Shown: in pieces, positions 33,986 to 43,396 of the stretch
Position numbering within the stretch: position 1 is the first letter of the stretch
How the letters are laid out: each line of letters opens with the position of its first letter
From: JAYSFC01 sp041913505
Lineage (GTDB): Bacteria > Pseudomonadota > Gammaproteobacteria > Burkholderiales > Burkholderiaceae_C
DNA: 64,000 bases
NCBI GenBank assembly: GCA_041913505.1
Contig: JAYSFC010000002.1
Span: forward strand, 11,703 to 75,702
Direction of reading: 5' to 3'
Translations under genes and position numbers: made by a program
Notes under the pieces: model-generated
The model's database searches: none
What the model was told of the DNA's origin: nothing
Seen by the model: only the letters and a program-made list of their open reading frames with translations

Positions 33986-35188
33986 TCAGTGGCCGGGTAC
34001 GGGATTCGGCGCGGCGGTGGTGGGGGCGGTGGCGGTTCGCCGCATGGAGCGCAGCAGGCGCCAGAGCAAGCCCGCGGGCCCCGTCTGCCACCAGTGGCGC
34101 GCGCCGCGGCGCGCAGCGCCCAGGGCCTGGGTGAGGCGGTCGAGCGTGATGGCCAGCAGCACCAGTCCCAGGCCGCCCACGGTGGCCAGGCCCATGTCGA
34201 GCCGGCCAATGCCGCGCAGCACCATCTGGCCCAGGCCGCCCACGGCGATCATGGAGGCGATGACCACCATCGACAGCGACAGCATCAGCGCCTGGTTGAT
34301 GCCAGCCATGATCGAAGGCAGGGCCAGTGGCAGCTGTACCTTCACGAGCATCTGCCAGGGCGAGGCGCCGTAGGCGCGCGCGGCCTCGACGAGGTCGGGC
34401 CGTACCTGGCGGATGCCCAGGTCGGTCAGGCGCACGAGCGGCGGCAGCGCGAAGATGGTGGTCACGATCACGCCGGGCACGTTGCCGATGCCGAACAGCA
34501 TCACCACGGGCACGAGGTAGACGAAGGCCGGCGTGGTCTGCATCGCGTCGAGGAAGGGACGCGCGGTGCGCTGTGCGCGGTCGCTGGCAGCAAGTGCGAT
34601 GCCCAGCGGCAGGCCGATGGCGATGCAGAACGCGAGCGAAGTCAGCACCAGCGCAAGCGTGACCATGGCCTCGGGCCAGACGCCCAGCGTGTGCACCAGC
34701 AGCAGCGACACCACGGCGCCGAGGGCGATGCCGCGCCCCGCGAACTGCCAGGCCAGCAGGCCCACGAGTGCGACAAGGGCCGGCATGGGGGTGCCCGTGA
34801 GCAGGCTTTCCACCCAGGTCAGCGTGCTGTCGATGGGTGCACGCACCGTCTGGAAGAAGGGGCGGAAATGTTCCACCGCCCAGGCCAGGCCCTGGTTGAT
34901 CCATTGCCCGAGCGGCAGCGTGCCGTCCCAGAGCTTTTGCAGGTGCAGGCCTTGGGCCGCCGCTGTGGGGTCTGCGGCGGCCTGGGCGGCGTCAGGGGGC
35001 GGCGCGGCATGCAGCCAGTCGGCGCTGGCGGCCCCACGGGAGGCGTCGTCTGGCACTGGGGCCGTGGCCCAGGGGTCGGTGGGGGCGGCGGGGGTGGTGC
35101 TCTCGGCGGGGGGCATCCAGGGGTCTGCACCTATGCCCGGCGGCGTGGCGGCGGTGGCGGGGCTCAGGTCTTGCACGGTGTCGTTCAT
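33986..35188 (-). CDS. proW: Glycine betaine/proline ABC transporter, permease
   Basis: 400 residues. About 100 N-terminal residues are Pro/Ala-rich and hydrophilic, then membrane helices from ~130 to 365 with the ABC permease motif EAARAYGASPWQML (EAA loop). Forms the channel of the ProU-type importer. Start overlaps the proV stop by ATGA; 12 bp separate its stop from proX. Confidence 0.92.
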   Translation of the reverse strand: MNDTVQDLSPATAATPPGIGADPWMPPAESTTPAAPTDPWATAPVPDDASRGAASADWLHAAPPPDAAQAAADPTAAAQGLHLQKLWDGTLPLGQWINQGLAWAVEHFRPFFQTVRAPIDSTLTWVESLLTGTPMPALVALVGLLAWQFAGRGIALGAVVSLLLVHTLGVWPEAMVTLALVLTSLAFCIAIGLPLGIALAASDRAQRTARPFLDAMQTTPAFVYLVPVVMLFGIGNVPGVIVTTIFALPPLVRLTDLGIRQVRPDLVEAARAYGASPWQMLVKVQLPLALPSIMAGINQALMLSLSMVVIASMIAVGGLGQMVLRGIGRLDMGLATVGGLGLVLLAITLDRLTQALGAARRGARHWWQTGPAGLLWRLLRSMRRTATAPTTAAPNPVPGH

Positions 35189-36420
35189 GCGGCGATCCTT
35201 TCTCGTGGGGTGGTCGGCAGGGGCGGTGTGTCGCGGTCCAGAAAGCGCAGCAGCGTGGTCTTGCTGATCGCCCCGTGGTAGCGGCCGTCCGCACCCACCA
35301 CGGGCAGGGCGCAGGGGGCCTGGGCCACTTGGCCGAAGAGGCCGGCCACGGGCGCCTCGGCAGCGATGGGCAGCACCTGGGGCAGGAAGGCGTGCTGCAG
35401 GCCCCGCGGGCCCGCGTGGCCGTCGAGCGCGCCGCGCAGCGAGTCGGCCGAGACGGTGCCCAGGTAGCGCTGCGTGGGGCTCACCACGTAGGCGAAGTCG
35501 TCGTCATGGTCCTCAATGAGCTGCAGCGCCGCGCGGCAGCCGCGGTCGGTGTGCTCGCGCACCACGGTAAGGCGCTGGCGCGCGATGTCGGCAGCCTTGA
35601 AGACGGCGGCTGCATCCACGCCGCGCACAAAGCTGCGCACGTAGTCGTTGGCGGGGTTGCGCAGGATGTCGTCGGGCGTGCCCACCTGCACCACCTGGCC
35701 GTCCTTCATGATGGCGATGCGGTCGCCGATGCGCATGGCCTCGTCGAGGTCGTGCGAGATGAAGACGATGGTGCGCCGCCGGATCTGCTGCAGCCGCAGC
35801 AGTTCGCTTTGCATCTCGGTGCGGATGATGGGGTCGAGCGCCGAAAAGGCCTCGTCCATCAGCAGGATCGACGGGTCGCTGGCCAGTGCGCGCGCCAGGC
35901 CCACGCGCTGTTGCATGCCGCCCGAGAGCTCGTCGGGGTAGCTCGCGCCCCAACCCGCCAGGCCCACCTGCTCCAGCGCGGCGGTGGCGAGCGTCCGGCG
36001 CTCGGCGCGGTCCACGCCAGCGAGCTCCAGGCCGAAAGCGGTGTTGTCCAGCACCGTCATGTGCGGCAGCAGCGCGAAGGACTGGAACACCATGGAGATG
36101 TCCTTGCGGCGCAGCGCGCGCAGGGCGCGGTCGCCCAGGGTGTTGATGTCCTCGCCGTCGACAAGGATGCGGCCCGCCGTGGGCTCGATCAGCCGGTTGA
36201 GCAGCCGCACCAGCGTGGATTTGCCCGAGCCCGACAGGCCCATGATGACGAAGATCTCGCCGGCCTCGATGGTGAAATGGGCGTCGAACACACCGATCGA
36301 CTGGCCCGTGCGCTCCAGGATCTGCTGCTTGCTGCAGCCCTGGCGCACGAGGTCCAGTGCGGCCTGCGGCGCGTCGCCGAAGACTTTGAATACATGGTCG
36401 ATGCGGATTTGGCGGGCCAT
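35185..36420 (-). CDS. proV: Glycine betaine/proline ABC transporter, ATP-binding protein
   Basis: 411 residues. Walker A GLSGSGKST, signature LSGGMQQRVGLARAL, Walker B ILLMDEAFSALD, then a C-terminal CBS-like region (about 280-400) that in this family senses ionic strength. The start at 36420 follows GAAGGAGGAAG closely. First gene of the operon, about 330 bp from the predicted transcription start, so the mRNA has a long leader. Confidence 0.94.
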   Translation of the reverse strand: MARQIRIDHVFKVFGDAPQAALDLVRQGCSKQQILERTGQSIGVFDAHFTIEAGEIFVIMGLSGSGKSTLVRLLNRLIEPTAGRILVDGEDINTLGDRALRALRRKDISMVFQSFALLPHMTVLDNTAFGLELAGVDRAERRTLATAALEQVGLAGWGASYPDELSGGMQQRVGLARALASDPSILLMDEAFSALDPIIRTEMQSELLRLQQIRRRTIVFISHDLDEAMRIGDRIAIMKDGQVVQVGTPDDILRNPANDYVRSFVRGVDAAAVFKAADIARQRLTVVREHTDRGCRAALQLIEDHDDDFAYVVSPTQRYLGTVSADSLRGALDGHAGPRGLQHAFLPQVLPIAAEAPVAGLFGQVAQAPCALPVVGADGRYHGAISKTTLLRFLDRDTPPLPTTPRERIAA

Positions 36421-36750
36421 GGGGGCTTCCTCCTTCGGTTGGGGTGGCCCACGGCCCCGCATGGCAATGGCGGAGCCCGGCAGCGGCGTGGGGCAAGGCC
36501 CGATGCGGCGGCCACGCCCCGGACGGCCGGGGCGGCGGGGAAACGGTGGCGAAGATCGGTCCGAATGGCACCTGGGGTGGTGCGCAAGAACCTGGCAGGG
36601 CGCGGCGCGGCGGCAGCGCCCTCGGAGGGGCAACCGGGCCAAGGTGTGAGGCCCGGCGGGCTGATGGTGGGCGGCGGTGCCGCCGTCAGCCCGGAGCGGT
36701 TCGCCCCGCAGAAGGGAGCGAATTACCTGCGTGGCAGGTTGTTAAACATG
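36421..36750 (-). promoter_or_regulatory. Long structured 5' leader of proVWX
   Basis: About 330 bases between the predicted start of transcription and proV. Contains a strong compound hairpin: outer arms 36657-36664 and 36686-36693 (CGGGCTGA/TCAGCCCG), inner arms GGCGGC/GCCGCC at 36670-36675 and 36679-36684 with a 3-base loop. A mini-frame of 8 codons (36723-36749) starts where transcription should begin. No known riboswitch recognised. Confidence 0.5.
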
Positions 36751-36755
36751 GGGAA

Positions 36756-36784
36756 AGTATAGAAATTGTGTTTTTTTGAGTCAA
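36756..36784 (-). promoter_or_regulatory. Consensus-like sigma70 promoter for proVWX
   Basis: On the minus strand, -35 TTGACT (36779-36784), 17-bp spacer rich in A, -10 TATACT (36756-36761). Best promoter match in the window; transcription should start near 36749. Confidence 0.75.
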
Positions 36785-36824
36785 AACACAGGTTTTTCCC
36801 CACCGGGTATTACGCGCGCGAGGC

Positions 36825-37436
36825 TCAGTGCTTGTCGTGGCTGCCGTTGAGCAGCTTGTCGGTGTAGGCAATCGCCAGGGCGCTGGCGAGAAAGGTGATG
36901 TGGATGATGGTCTGCCACATCAGTACCTTCACGTCGTAGTTGGCAGCGTTGATGAAGGTCTTGAGCAAGTGGATGGAGCTGATGCCGATGATCGACAGGC
37001 CCAGCTTCACCTTCAGCACCGAAGCGTTCACATGGCCCAGCCACTCAGGCTGGTCGGGGTGGGCTTCCAGGCCCAGGCGGCTCACGAAGGTTTCGTAGCC
37101 GCCCACGATCACCATGATGAGCAGGTTGGAGATCATCACCACGTCGATCAGCGCAAGCACCACGAGCATGATCACGGTTTCGTTGAGCGATGTGATCTGG
37201 ACGTCAGGGCGGTAGCCGATGCTGGTTACCAGGGCTTGCAGCGCTTCCTGGTGGCCGAAGGCGGCCTCGACCAGGTGCCACAGCTCCAGCAGAAAGTGCC
37301 AGACGTAGACGCCCTGCGCTGCGATGAGGCCCAGGTACAGGGGCAGCTGCAGCCAGCGGCTGGCGAAGATCAGGGCGGGCAGCGGGCGCAGAGGCGAGCT
37401 GCCGGGCGGGGGACCGGCGGAGGGGTGGGATGACAT
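36825..37436 (-). CDS. yqhA: YqhA family (UPF0114) membrane protein
   Basis: 203 residues with about four membrane helices (25-50, 85-115, 140-160 and 175-195). FASRWLQLPLYLGL and GGYETFVSRL are characteristic of UPF0114/YqhA, an inner-membrane family without established function. It lies upstream of the proVWX promoter on the same strand and divergent from acs, 155 bp away. Confidence 0.85.
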   Translation of the reverse strand: MSSHPSAGPPPGSSPLRPLPALIFASRWLQLPLYLGLIAAQGVYVWHFLLELWHLVEAAFGHQEALQALVTSIGYRPDVQITSLNETVIMLVVLALIDVVMISNLLIMVIVGGYETFVSRLGLEAHPDQPEWLGHVNASVLKVKLGLSIIGISSIHLLKTFINAANYDVKVLMWQTIIHITFLASALAIAYTDKLLNGSHDKH

Positions 37437-37591
37437 GGCGGGGGAGAAAAGGTTGGGGAAAATGTGAGCGGCGCATTTTAGGGGTGCGTCGATGACAGCG
37501 TGTTTTTGTAAGCTTCGCGCCAGTCAGTGGGCTGTAAGTGCCACGGCCGACAGTACCGCCAAAATTCATCTGACAACCAGGAGACAATTCC

Positions 37592-39589
37592 ATGAGTGCG
37601 CCCACATCCGCGATCGAATCCGTGCTGGTGGAGAACCGCGTGTTCCCGCCCAGCGAGGCCACCGTGAAGGCCGCCCGCGTATCGGGCATGGCTGGCTACG
37701 AAGCCCTGTGCGCCGAGGCCGAGAAGGACTTCGAGGGCTTCTGGGCCCGGCTGGCACGCGAGAACCTGCAATGGTCCAAGCCCTTCACGCATACGCTGGA
37801 CGAGTCCAACGCCCCGTTCTACAAGTGGTTCACCGACGGTGAACTCAACGCCAGCGCCAACTGCCTGGACCGCCACATCGGCACGCCGGTCGAGAACAAG
37901 ACCGCCATCCTCTTCGAGGCCGACGACGGCTCCGTCACGCAAGTCACCTACAAGGAGCTTCTGGCCAGGGTGAGCCAGTTCGCCAACGCGCTCAAGGCGC
38001 GCGGCGTGCAAAAGGGCGACCGCGTGCTCATCTACATGCCGATGACCGTCGAGGGCGTGGTGGCCATGCAGGCCTGCGCGCGCATCGGCGCCACGCACAG
38101 CGTGGTGTTCGGCGGCTTCTCGGCCAAGGCGCTGCACGAGCGCACCATCGACGCGGGCGCCGTGGCCATCATCACGGCCAACTACCAGCTGCGCGGCGGC
38201 AAGGAGCTGCCGCTCAAGTCCATCGTCGACGAGGCCCTGGCCATGGGCGGCTGCGACAGCGTGAAGTCCGTGCTGGTGTACGAGCGCACGCCCACGGCCT
38301 GGAACCGCGTCGAAGGCCGCGACGTCACCTTCGCCGAGGCGCAGGCCGGCCAGAGCACCGAATGCGCGCCCGTGCCGGTGAATGCCGAGCACCCGCTGTT
38401 CATCCTCTACACCAGCGGCTCCACCGGCAAGCCCAAGGGCGTGCAGCACTCCACCGGCGGCTACATGCTGTGGGCGCGCCAGACCATGCTGTGGACCTTC
38501 GACCTGCAGCCTTCCGATGTGTTCTGGTGCACGGCCGATATTGGCTGGATCACCGGCCACACCTACGTGGCCTACGGCCCGCTGGCAGCGGGCGCCACGC
38601 AGGTGGTGTTCGAGGGCGTGCCCACCTTCCCGCATGCGGGCCGGTTCTGGGAAATGATCGAGCGCCACAAGGTCTCGATCTTCTACACCGCGCCCACGGC
38701 CATCCGCTCGCTCATCAAGGCGGCCGACTCCGACGAGAAGGTGCACCCCAAGAACTGGAACCTCACCAGCCTGCGCGTGCTGGGCAGCGTGGGCGAGCCG
38801 ATCAACCCCGAGGCCTGGATGTGGTACTACCGCCATGTGGGCGGCGAGCGCTGCCCCATCGTGGACACGTTCTGGCAGACCGAGAACGGCGGCCACGTCA
38901 TCACCCCGCTGCCGGGCGCCACGCCGCTGGTGCCTGGCTCGTGCACGCTGCCGCTGCCGGGCATCGCGGCCGCCATCGTCGACGAGACGGGCAAGGACCT
39001 GCCCAACGGCGCCGGCGGCATGCTGGTCATCAAGCGCCCCTGGCCGTCCATGATCCGCACCATCTGGGGCGACCCCGAGCGCTTCAAGAAGAGCTACTTC
39101 CCCGAGGAAATGGGCGGCAGGATCTACCTGGCCGGCGACGGCGCGGTGCGCAGCGAGGACCGCGGCTACTTCCGCATCACGGGCCGCATCGATGACGTGC
39201 TCAACGTCTCGGGCCACCGCATGGGCACGATGGAGATCGAGTCCGCCCTGGTTGCCAAGACCGACCTCGTGGCCGAGGCCGCCGTGGTGGGCCGCCCCGA
39301 TGACCTCACGGGCGAGGCCATCTGCGCCTTCGTGGTCCTCAAGCGTCCCCGTCCCACGGGCGCGGAGGCGCAACAGATCGCCAAGGAACTGCGCGACTGG
39401 GTGGCCAAGGAAATCGGCCCCATCGCCAAGCCCAAGGACATCCGCTTTGGCGAGAACCTGCCCAAGACCCGCAGTGGCAAGATCATGCGGCGCCTGCTGC
39501 GCAGCCTGGCCAAGGGTGAGCAGATCACCCAGGACACCAGCACGCTGGAGAATCCAGCCATCCTGGATCAGTTGGCGCAGACCAACTGA
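37592..39589 (+). CDS. acs: Acetyl-CoA synthetase
   Basis: 665-residue AMP-forming ligase (acetate + ATP + CoA to acetyl-CoA). ATP-binding motif YTSGSTGKPKGV near 270, WCTADIGWITGH, FWQTENGG, and the C-terminal PKTRSGKIMRR, whose lysine is the site of regulatory acetylation in this family. Ribosome site CAGGAG before ATG 37592. The 3' end, including the PAILDQLAQTN codons and stop, is repeated 129 bp downstream. Confidence 0.95.
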   Translation: MSAPTSAIESVLVENRVFPPSEATVKAARVSGMAGYEALCAEAEKDFEGFWARLARENLQWSKPFTHTLDESNAPFYKWFTDGELNASANCLDRHIGTPVENKTAILFEADDGSVTQVTYKELLARVSQFANALKARGVQKGDRVLIYMPMTVEGVVAMQACARIGATHSVVFGGFSAKALHERTIDAGAVAIITANYQLRGGKELPLKSIVDEALAMGGCDSVKSVLVYERTPTAWNRVEGRDVTFAEAQAGQSTECAPVPVNAEHPLFILYTSGSTGKPKGVQHSTGGYMLWARQTMLWTFDLQPSDVFWCTADIGWITGHTYVAYGPLAAGATQVVFEGVPTFPHAGRFWEMIERHKVSIFYTAPTAIRSLIKAADSDEKVHPKNWNLTSLRVLGSVGEPINPEAWMWYYRHVGGERCPIVDTFWQTENGGHVITPLPGATPLVPGSCTLPLPGIAAAIVDETGKDLPNGAGGMLVIKRPWPSMIRTIWGDPERFKKSYFPEEMGGRIYLAGDGAVRSEDRGYFRITGRIDDVLNVSGHRMGTMEIESALVAKTDLVAEAAVVGRPDDLTGEAICAFVVLKRPRPTGAEAQQIAKELRDWVAKEIGPIAKPKDIRFGENLPKTRSGKIMRRLLRSLAKGEQITQDTSTLENPAILDQLAQTN

Positions 39590-39739
39590 TTCAGCGCGCC
39601 GTAAGGCGCGGATGGGGCGAAGCCCCTGACTGGATTCGGGGAGCACTCATATCGCGCGGCGATGTGATGTGCTCACCAGAACCCCGCCATCCTGGATCAG
39701 TTGGCGCAGACCAACTGATACAGCGCGCCACAAGGCGCG
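39551..39739 (+). repeat. Duplicated acs 3' tail (129-bp offset)
   Basis: The last 39 bases of acs plus ~20 downstream (39551-39610) recur at 39680-39739 with 5 to 6 differences in 60. The second copy still reads PAILDQLAQTN and stop but has no gene in front of it. Both copies carry a CGCGCC/GGCGCG hairpin just after the stop. Confidence 0.85.
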
Positions 39740-39747
39740 CACAAATC

Positions 39748-39771
39748 AGGCCCGCCGACGCGGGCCTTTTT
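39748..39771 (+). terminator. Terminator downstream of acs
   Basis: Stem AGGCCCGC / GCGGGCCT with loop CGAC, followed by TTTT. Located after the second copy of the acs tail. Confidence 0.85.
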
Positions 39772-39775
39772 CATG

Positions 39776-40456
39776 TCAATCGAGCAGGTCGGAGTATTCC
39801 TTCTGCTTGAAGCCGGCCAACTGGCTCCAGGGCAGCGTCGCGGGCAGGGGCTCGCGCGTGGCCACGGTCACGCTGCGGCTGGTGCCCTGCGTGTTGCTGG
39901 ATTCCACGCGCAGCGGGAACTGGCCCTTGGCGTCCCACAGCACCAGTACCTTCATCGCAGCGGTGCCGCCCTGGTACCAGCGGGCACCCGCGGGCGCCGT
40001 CCGTTCGAGCGGCTTCATGCGCTGGATCTGCGCCGGGTCGAGCAGGTGCCGGGCCGCAGCCCACTGGCCATCGAAGCCCACGTTGCCCCAGTCGGGCTGC
40101 GGCACGTCGACCACGAGCTGGTCGTGCGCGTTGACCAGGCGCACGCGCAGCGCGCCATCGTCGCTGCGCTGCACCCAGCGCGCGGCGGCGGCCACGTCCA
40201 TGTGCTTGTGCGCCTTGCCACCGGCGGCATGTTCCTCGGCTTCGTGTGCGTGCGGGGGCAGCACGCGTGCGAGCCAGACCTGGTCGCCCTGGCGCACCAT
40301 GCGCTCGGCATAGCGCACGTCGCGCGTGATGCCGTCGGCCGACAGTGTGGTGATGGAGTGCTCGATCTTCAGGGCCAGGGAGGGGGCGGCTTCCTGGGCC
40401 CAGGCGGGAGCCGCCAGCAGCAGGGCCAGCAGCGCGGAGGGGAAGGTGGTTTTCAT
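39776..40456 (-). CDS. Secreted protein of unknown function with His-rich segment
   Basis: 226 residues. Signal peptide 1-20 (cleavage near AWA-QE). A stretch PPHAHEAEEHAAGGKAHKH (about 67-85) is rich in His and Glu and may bind metal or be a flexible loop; the rest is mixed alpha/beta with several tryptophans. I do not recognise a family. It follows two alkaline phosphatases on the same strand, but a terminator lies between, so it may be transcribed from its own promoter. Confidence 0.7.
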   Translation of the reverse strand: MKTTFPSALLALLLAAPAWAQEAAPSLALKIEHSITTLSADGITRDVRYAERMVRQGDQVWLARVLPPHAHEAEEHAAGGKAHKHMDVAAAARWVQRSDDGALRVRLVNAHDQLVVDVPQPDWGNVGFDGQWAAARHLLDPAQIQRMKPLERTAPAGARWYQGGTAAMKVLVLWDAKGQFPLRVESSNTQGTSRSVTVATREPLPATLPWSQLAGFKQKEYSDLLD

Positions 40457-40486
40457 GGGGGCGAGTTCAGATCGAAAAAAGCAAAA

Positions 40487-40512
40487 ACGCCCGGCTTGGC
40501 GCAGCCGGGCGT
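40487..40512 (-). terminator. Terminator of the alkaline phosphatase genes
   Basis: On the minus strand, stem ACGCCCGGCT / AGCCGGGCGT with a 6-base loop followed by TTTT. Confidence 0.85.
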
Positions 40513-40531
40513 GAGGGGCGTGTGTGCCCGA

Positions 40532-41932
40532 TCAGAGGCCCATCGCGGACTTCACGAGGCCGAAAACATTGGTGTTGACCATCGTGCCCTTGAAGCCGTT
40601 GCTGCCGGCGCCGGTGGAGAACAGCATCACGTCGCCGCCACCGTGCGTTTCCGAGCCGGGGGAGCCGAGCGAGACACCCACTTCCTGCAGGTAGTCGTCG
40701 CCGGCTGTGTCCACGGCAGTGAGGTCATCGCGCGTGGCCTTGCGCGGGCCGCCGCCGTTGCCGAACACCAGCGTGGTGTAGGGCTGACCATCGGCTGCCT
40801 TGGCCAGCACGGGCGTGCCTTGCACGGTGGTGGCCTTGATGTCGGTGGTTTTGCCCAGGATCGGGTTGCCCTTGTGCGAGTAGCCGTTGAAGGTCATCGT
40901 GTGGTCGTGGTCGGCGGTGACGACGATCAGCGTGTTCTTCGTGTCCACGAGCGACAGCGCCCGGCGGATGGCCTCGTCGAAGGCGATGGTGTCTTCCAGC
41001 GCGCGCTTGGCGTTGGTGCCGTGCAGCGCGTGGTCGATGCGGCCACCTTCGACCATCAGGAAGTAGCCCTTGCCGTTCTTCTGCAGCACCTTGATGGCTT
41101 TTTCCGTCATGTCGGCGAGGCTGGGCTCATCGATCTTCTTCTTGACGCGGTCGAGCTCGTAGTTCAGGTGGTCCAGGTTGAACAGGCCCACGAGCTTGCT
41201 GGTGGCGGCAGGGTCCACGGCCTGGAGCGCGGTGCCGGTGTTGACGTAGGTGTAGCCTGCCTTTTGCAGCAGGGCCGTGAGGTCCTGGCCATCCGTGCGC
41301 TTGCCGCCGGTGGCCGTGCTGGGCAGGAAGAACTTGGAGCCGCCGCCGAGCAGCACATCCACGCCCGAGCCCAGGGCTGTATTGAACTGGCCTGAGCCGG
41401 GCACGGCCTGCGCGGCAATGGTGTTCTCGCCGTCGCGGTGGCAGATGTGCGAGTAGGTCGCGGCCGGGGTGGCGTGCGTGATGCGTGTGGTCGTCACGGC
41501 GCCCACGGACTTGCCCGCGGACTTGGCCAGCTCCAGCAGCGTCGGCACGGATGTGCCGTTGCCCGTGGCGGGGCAGGTGCTGTCGGCGCCGTTGATGTAG
41601 GGCTTGGTGCCGTTGTAGGCCTTGGTGTCCGGGCTCATGGAGAGAACTTCGTTGTTCATCTTCACGCCGGTCATGTAGGCGGCCATCGAAGGAGCGCTGT
41701 CGGTGGTCTGCGCATCGTTCGAGTAGGTCTTGATGCGGGCCGTGCGGCGCAGGCTCTCCATGGTGAGCTGGCCTGTTTCGCCGTACTTGTAGATGCGGCT
41801 GGCGGTGACGGTGGTGGGGCCCATGCCGTCGCCGAGGAAAAAGATCACGTTGGTGGCTTCGCCGGCGGCGAAGCTGGCGCCGCTGGCGGCGAGGGCCAGG
41901 GCGGCAACGGTGGTGCGGTGCAGATTCTTCAT
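40532..41932 (-). CDS. phoA: Periplasmic alkaline phosphatase
   Basis: 466 residues with signal peptide (about 1-22). Metal ligands and nucleophile fit the PhoA superfamily: GDGMG at 34-38, Ser79 in TDSAPSMAAYMTG, VEGGRIDHALH, TADHDH and ETHGG. Hydrolyses phosphomonoesters to release phosphate. Starts 17 bp after a paralogous phosphatase gene and likely shares its promoter. Symbol by family; other alkaline phosphatase subfamilies are possible. Confidence 0.88.
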   Translation of the reverse strand: MKNLHRTTVAALALAASGASFAAGEATNVIFFLGDGMGPTTVTASRIYKYGETGQLTMESLRRTARIKTYSNDAQTTDSAPSMAAYMTGVKMNNEVLSMSPDTKAYNGTKPYINGADSTCPATGNGTSVPTLLELAKSAGKSVGAVTTTRITHATPAATYSHICHRDGENTIAAQAVPGSGQFNTALGSGVDVLLGGGSKFFLPSTATGGKRTDGQDLTALLQKAGYTYVNTGTALQAVDPAATSKLVGLFNLDHLNYELDRVKKKIDEPSLADMTEKAIKVLQKNGKGYFLMVEGGRIDHALHGTNAKRALEDTIAFDEAIRRALSLVDTKNTLIVVTADHDHTMTFNGYSHKGNPILGKTTDIKATTVQGTPVLAKAADGQPYTTLVFGNGGGPRKATRDDLTAVDTAGDDYLQEVGVSLGSPGSETHGGGDVMLFSTGAGSNGFKGTMVNTNVFGLVKSAMGL

Positions 41933-41949
41933 GATCGTAGGGCTTTCGG

Positions 41950-43359
41950 TTACAGGCCGGTGGCCTTGCGGATCAGGCCAAAGACTTCGGTGTTGGTGAT
42001 GACGCCCGTGAACTGGTCGGCGCCCTTGCCGATGGCGCCCAGGAACACGTCGGTGCCGCCGTGCGTTTCGCTGCCCACGGCCATGGGGATGACAGCCTCT
42101 TGGTGGTAGGCCTTGTCGGCAACTACGGCATCGGTCAGGGCCGTGCGCGTGGCAGGGCGGTTCTCGCCGTTGCCGAAGCCGATGATGGTGAAGGGATTGC
42201 CGCCCGTGTCGGAGGCGAGCGAGCCGTCGACGACGTTGCGCAGCAGGCCCAGCACGCCGGGGTTGCTGGTCGTGGTGGGGCCGGTGCGCGCGGCGTAGCC
42301 GTTGAGCACCAGGGTGTGGTCGTGGTCGGCGGTGACGACGATCAGCGTGTTCTTCAGACCCGGGTCCTTGGCTTGCATCTTGTCGATGGCGAGCTTGATG
42401 GCGTCATCGAAGGCCACCGTGTCCTGCAGCGCCTTGCGTGCGGTGGTCTCGTGCAGCGCATGGTCGATGCGGCCGCCCTCGACCATCAGGAAGAAGCCCT
42501 TGCTGTTCTGGGCCAGCATGTCGATGGCCTTGTTCGTCATTTCGGCCAGGCTGGGCTCCTTGGTGGGATCGCGGTCCAGGTCATAGCTCATGTGGCTGTT
42601 GGTGAACAAGCCCACGAGCTTCTTGGTGCTGGTGGCCGAGGCGGCGTCGAAATCGGCCTTGGTCTGCACATAGGTGTAGCCCTTGGCCTTGAGTTCGGCC
42701 GTGAGGTCGCGCCCGTCGGTGCGCTTGCCGCCGGCAGCGGTGGGCAGGAAGAACTGGCGGCCACCGCCCAGCAGCACGTCCACGCCATCGCCCAGCGCGC
42801 TGTTGTAGCCAGCGCCGCCCGGCACGGCCTGCGCGGCGATGGTGTTCTCGCCGTCGCGGTGGCAGATGTGCGAATAGGTGACGGCCGGCGTGGCGTGCGT
42901 GATGCGCGTGGTGGTCACGGCGCCCGTGCCCATGCCGGCGGACTTGGCGATCTCCAGCAGCGTTGCCACGGCCTTGCCGTTGCCCGTGGCGGGGCAGGTG
43001 GAGTCGGTGCCGTTCAGGTAGTCCTTGCCGCTGGCGTCGAAGGCGCTGGTTTCGGGCGTCATGGAGATGACTTCATTGTTCATCTTCACGCCGGTCATGT
43101 AGGCCGCCATCGAGGGGGCGCTGTCCGTCACCTGGGCGTTGTTGGAGTAGGTGCGCACGAAGGCCGTTTCGGGCAGCGTGTCCATGGTCAGGTCACCGGC
43201 TTCGCCCACCTTGTAGATGCGGGCGGCGGTCTGGGTGGTCATGCCCATGCCATCCCCCAGGAAGAAGATGACGTTCTTGGGGGCCGGTGCGTCGTCCGAG
43301 CCACCGCACGCCGTCAGCGCCAGGGTGGCCATGGCCAGGGTAATTAACCGAAATTTCAT
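41950..43359 (-). CDS. Lipoprotein alkaline phosphatase (tandem paralogue)
   Basis: 469 residues, same fold and active site (Ser80 in TDSAPSM; GDGMG; VEGGRIDHALH; ETHGG) but with a lipoprotein signal LTAC-GGS (Cys18) instead of a cleaved signal peptide, so it should be membrane-anchored. Start ATG 43359 has GGAG 6 bases before it. First gene of the pair, with a Pho-box-like site 48-65 bp upstream. Confidence 0.88.
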   Translation of the reverse strand: MKFRLITLAMATLALTACGGSDDAPAPKNVIFFLGDGMGMTTQTAARIYKVGEAGDLTMDTLPETAFVRTYSNNAQVTDSAPSMAAYMTGVKMNNEVISMTPETSAFDASGKDYLNGTDSTCPATGNGKAVATLLEIAKSAGMGTGAVTTTRITHATPAVTYSHICHRDGENTIAAQAVPGGAGYNSALGDGVDVLLGGGRQFFLPTAAGGKRTDGRDLTAELKAKGYTYVQTKADFDAASATSTKKLVGLFTNSHMSYDLDRDPTKEPSLAEMTNKAIDMLAQNSKGFFLMVEGGRIDHALHETTARKALQDTVAFDDAIKLAIDKMQAKDPGLKNTLIVVTADHDHTLVLNGYAARTGPTTTSNPGVLGLLRNVVDGSLASDTGGNPFTIIGFGNGENRPATRTALTDAVVADKAYHQEAVIPMAVGSETHGGTDVFLGAIGKGADQFTGVITNTEVFGLIRKATGL

Positions 43360-43396
43360 GAAGTGCTCCAGAAATGGGATCTCGGGCAGCACTATT

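Noticed and set aside
39669..40313. Plus-strand open frame over the duplicated acs tail
   Set aside because: It begins in the repeat remnant and runs antisense to the secreted-protein gene; no ribosome site.
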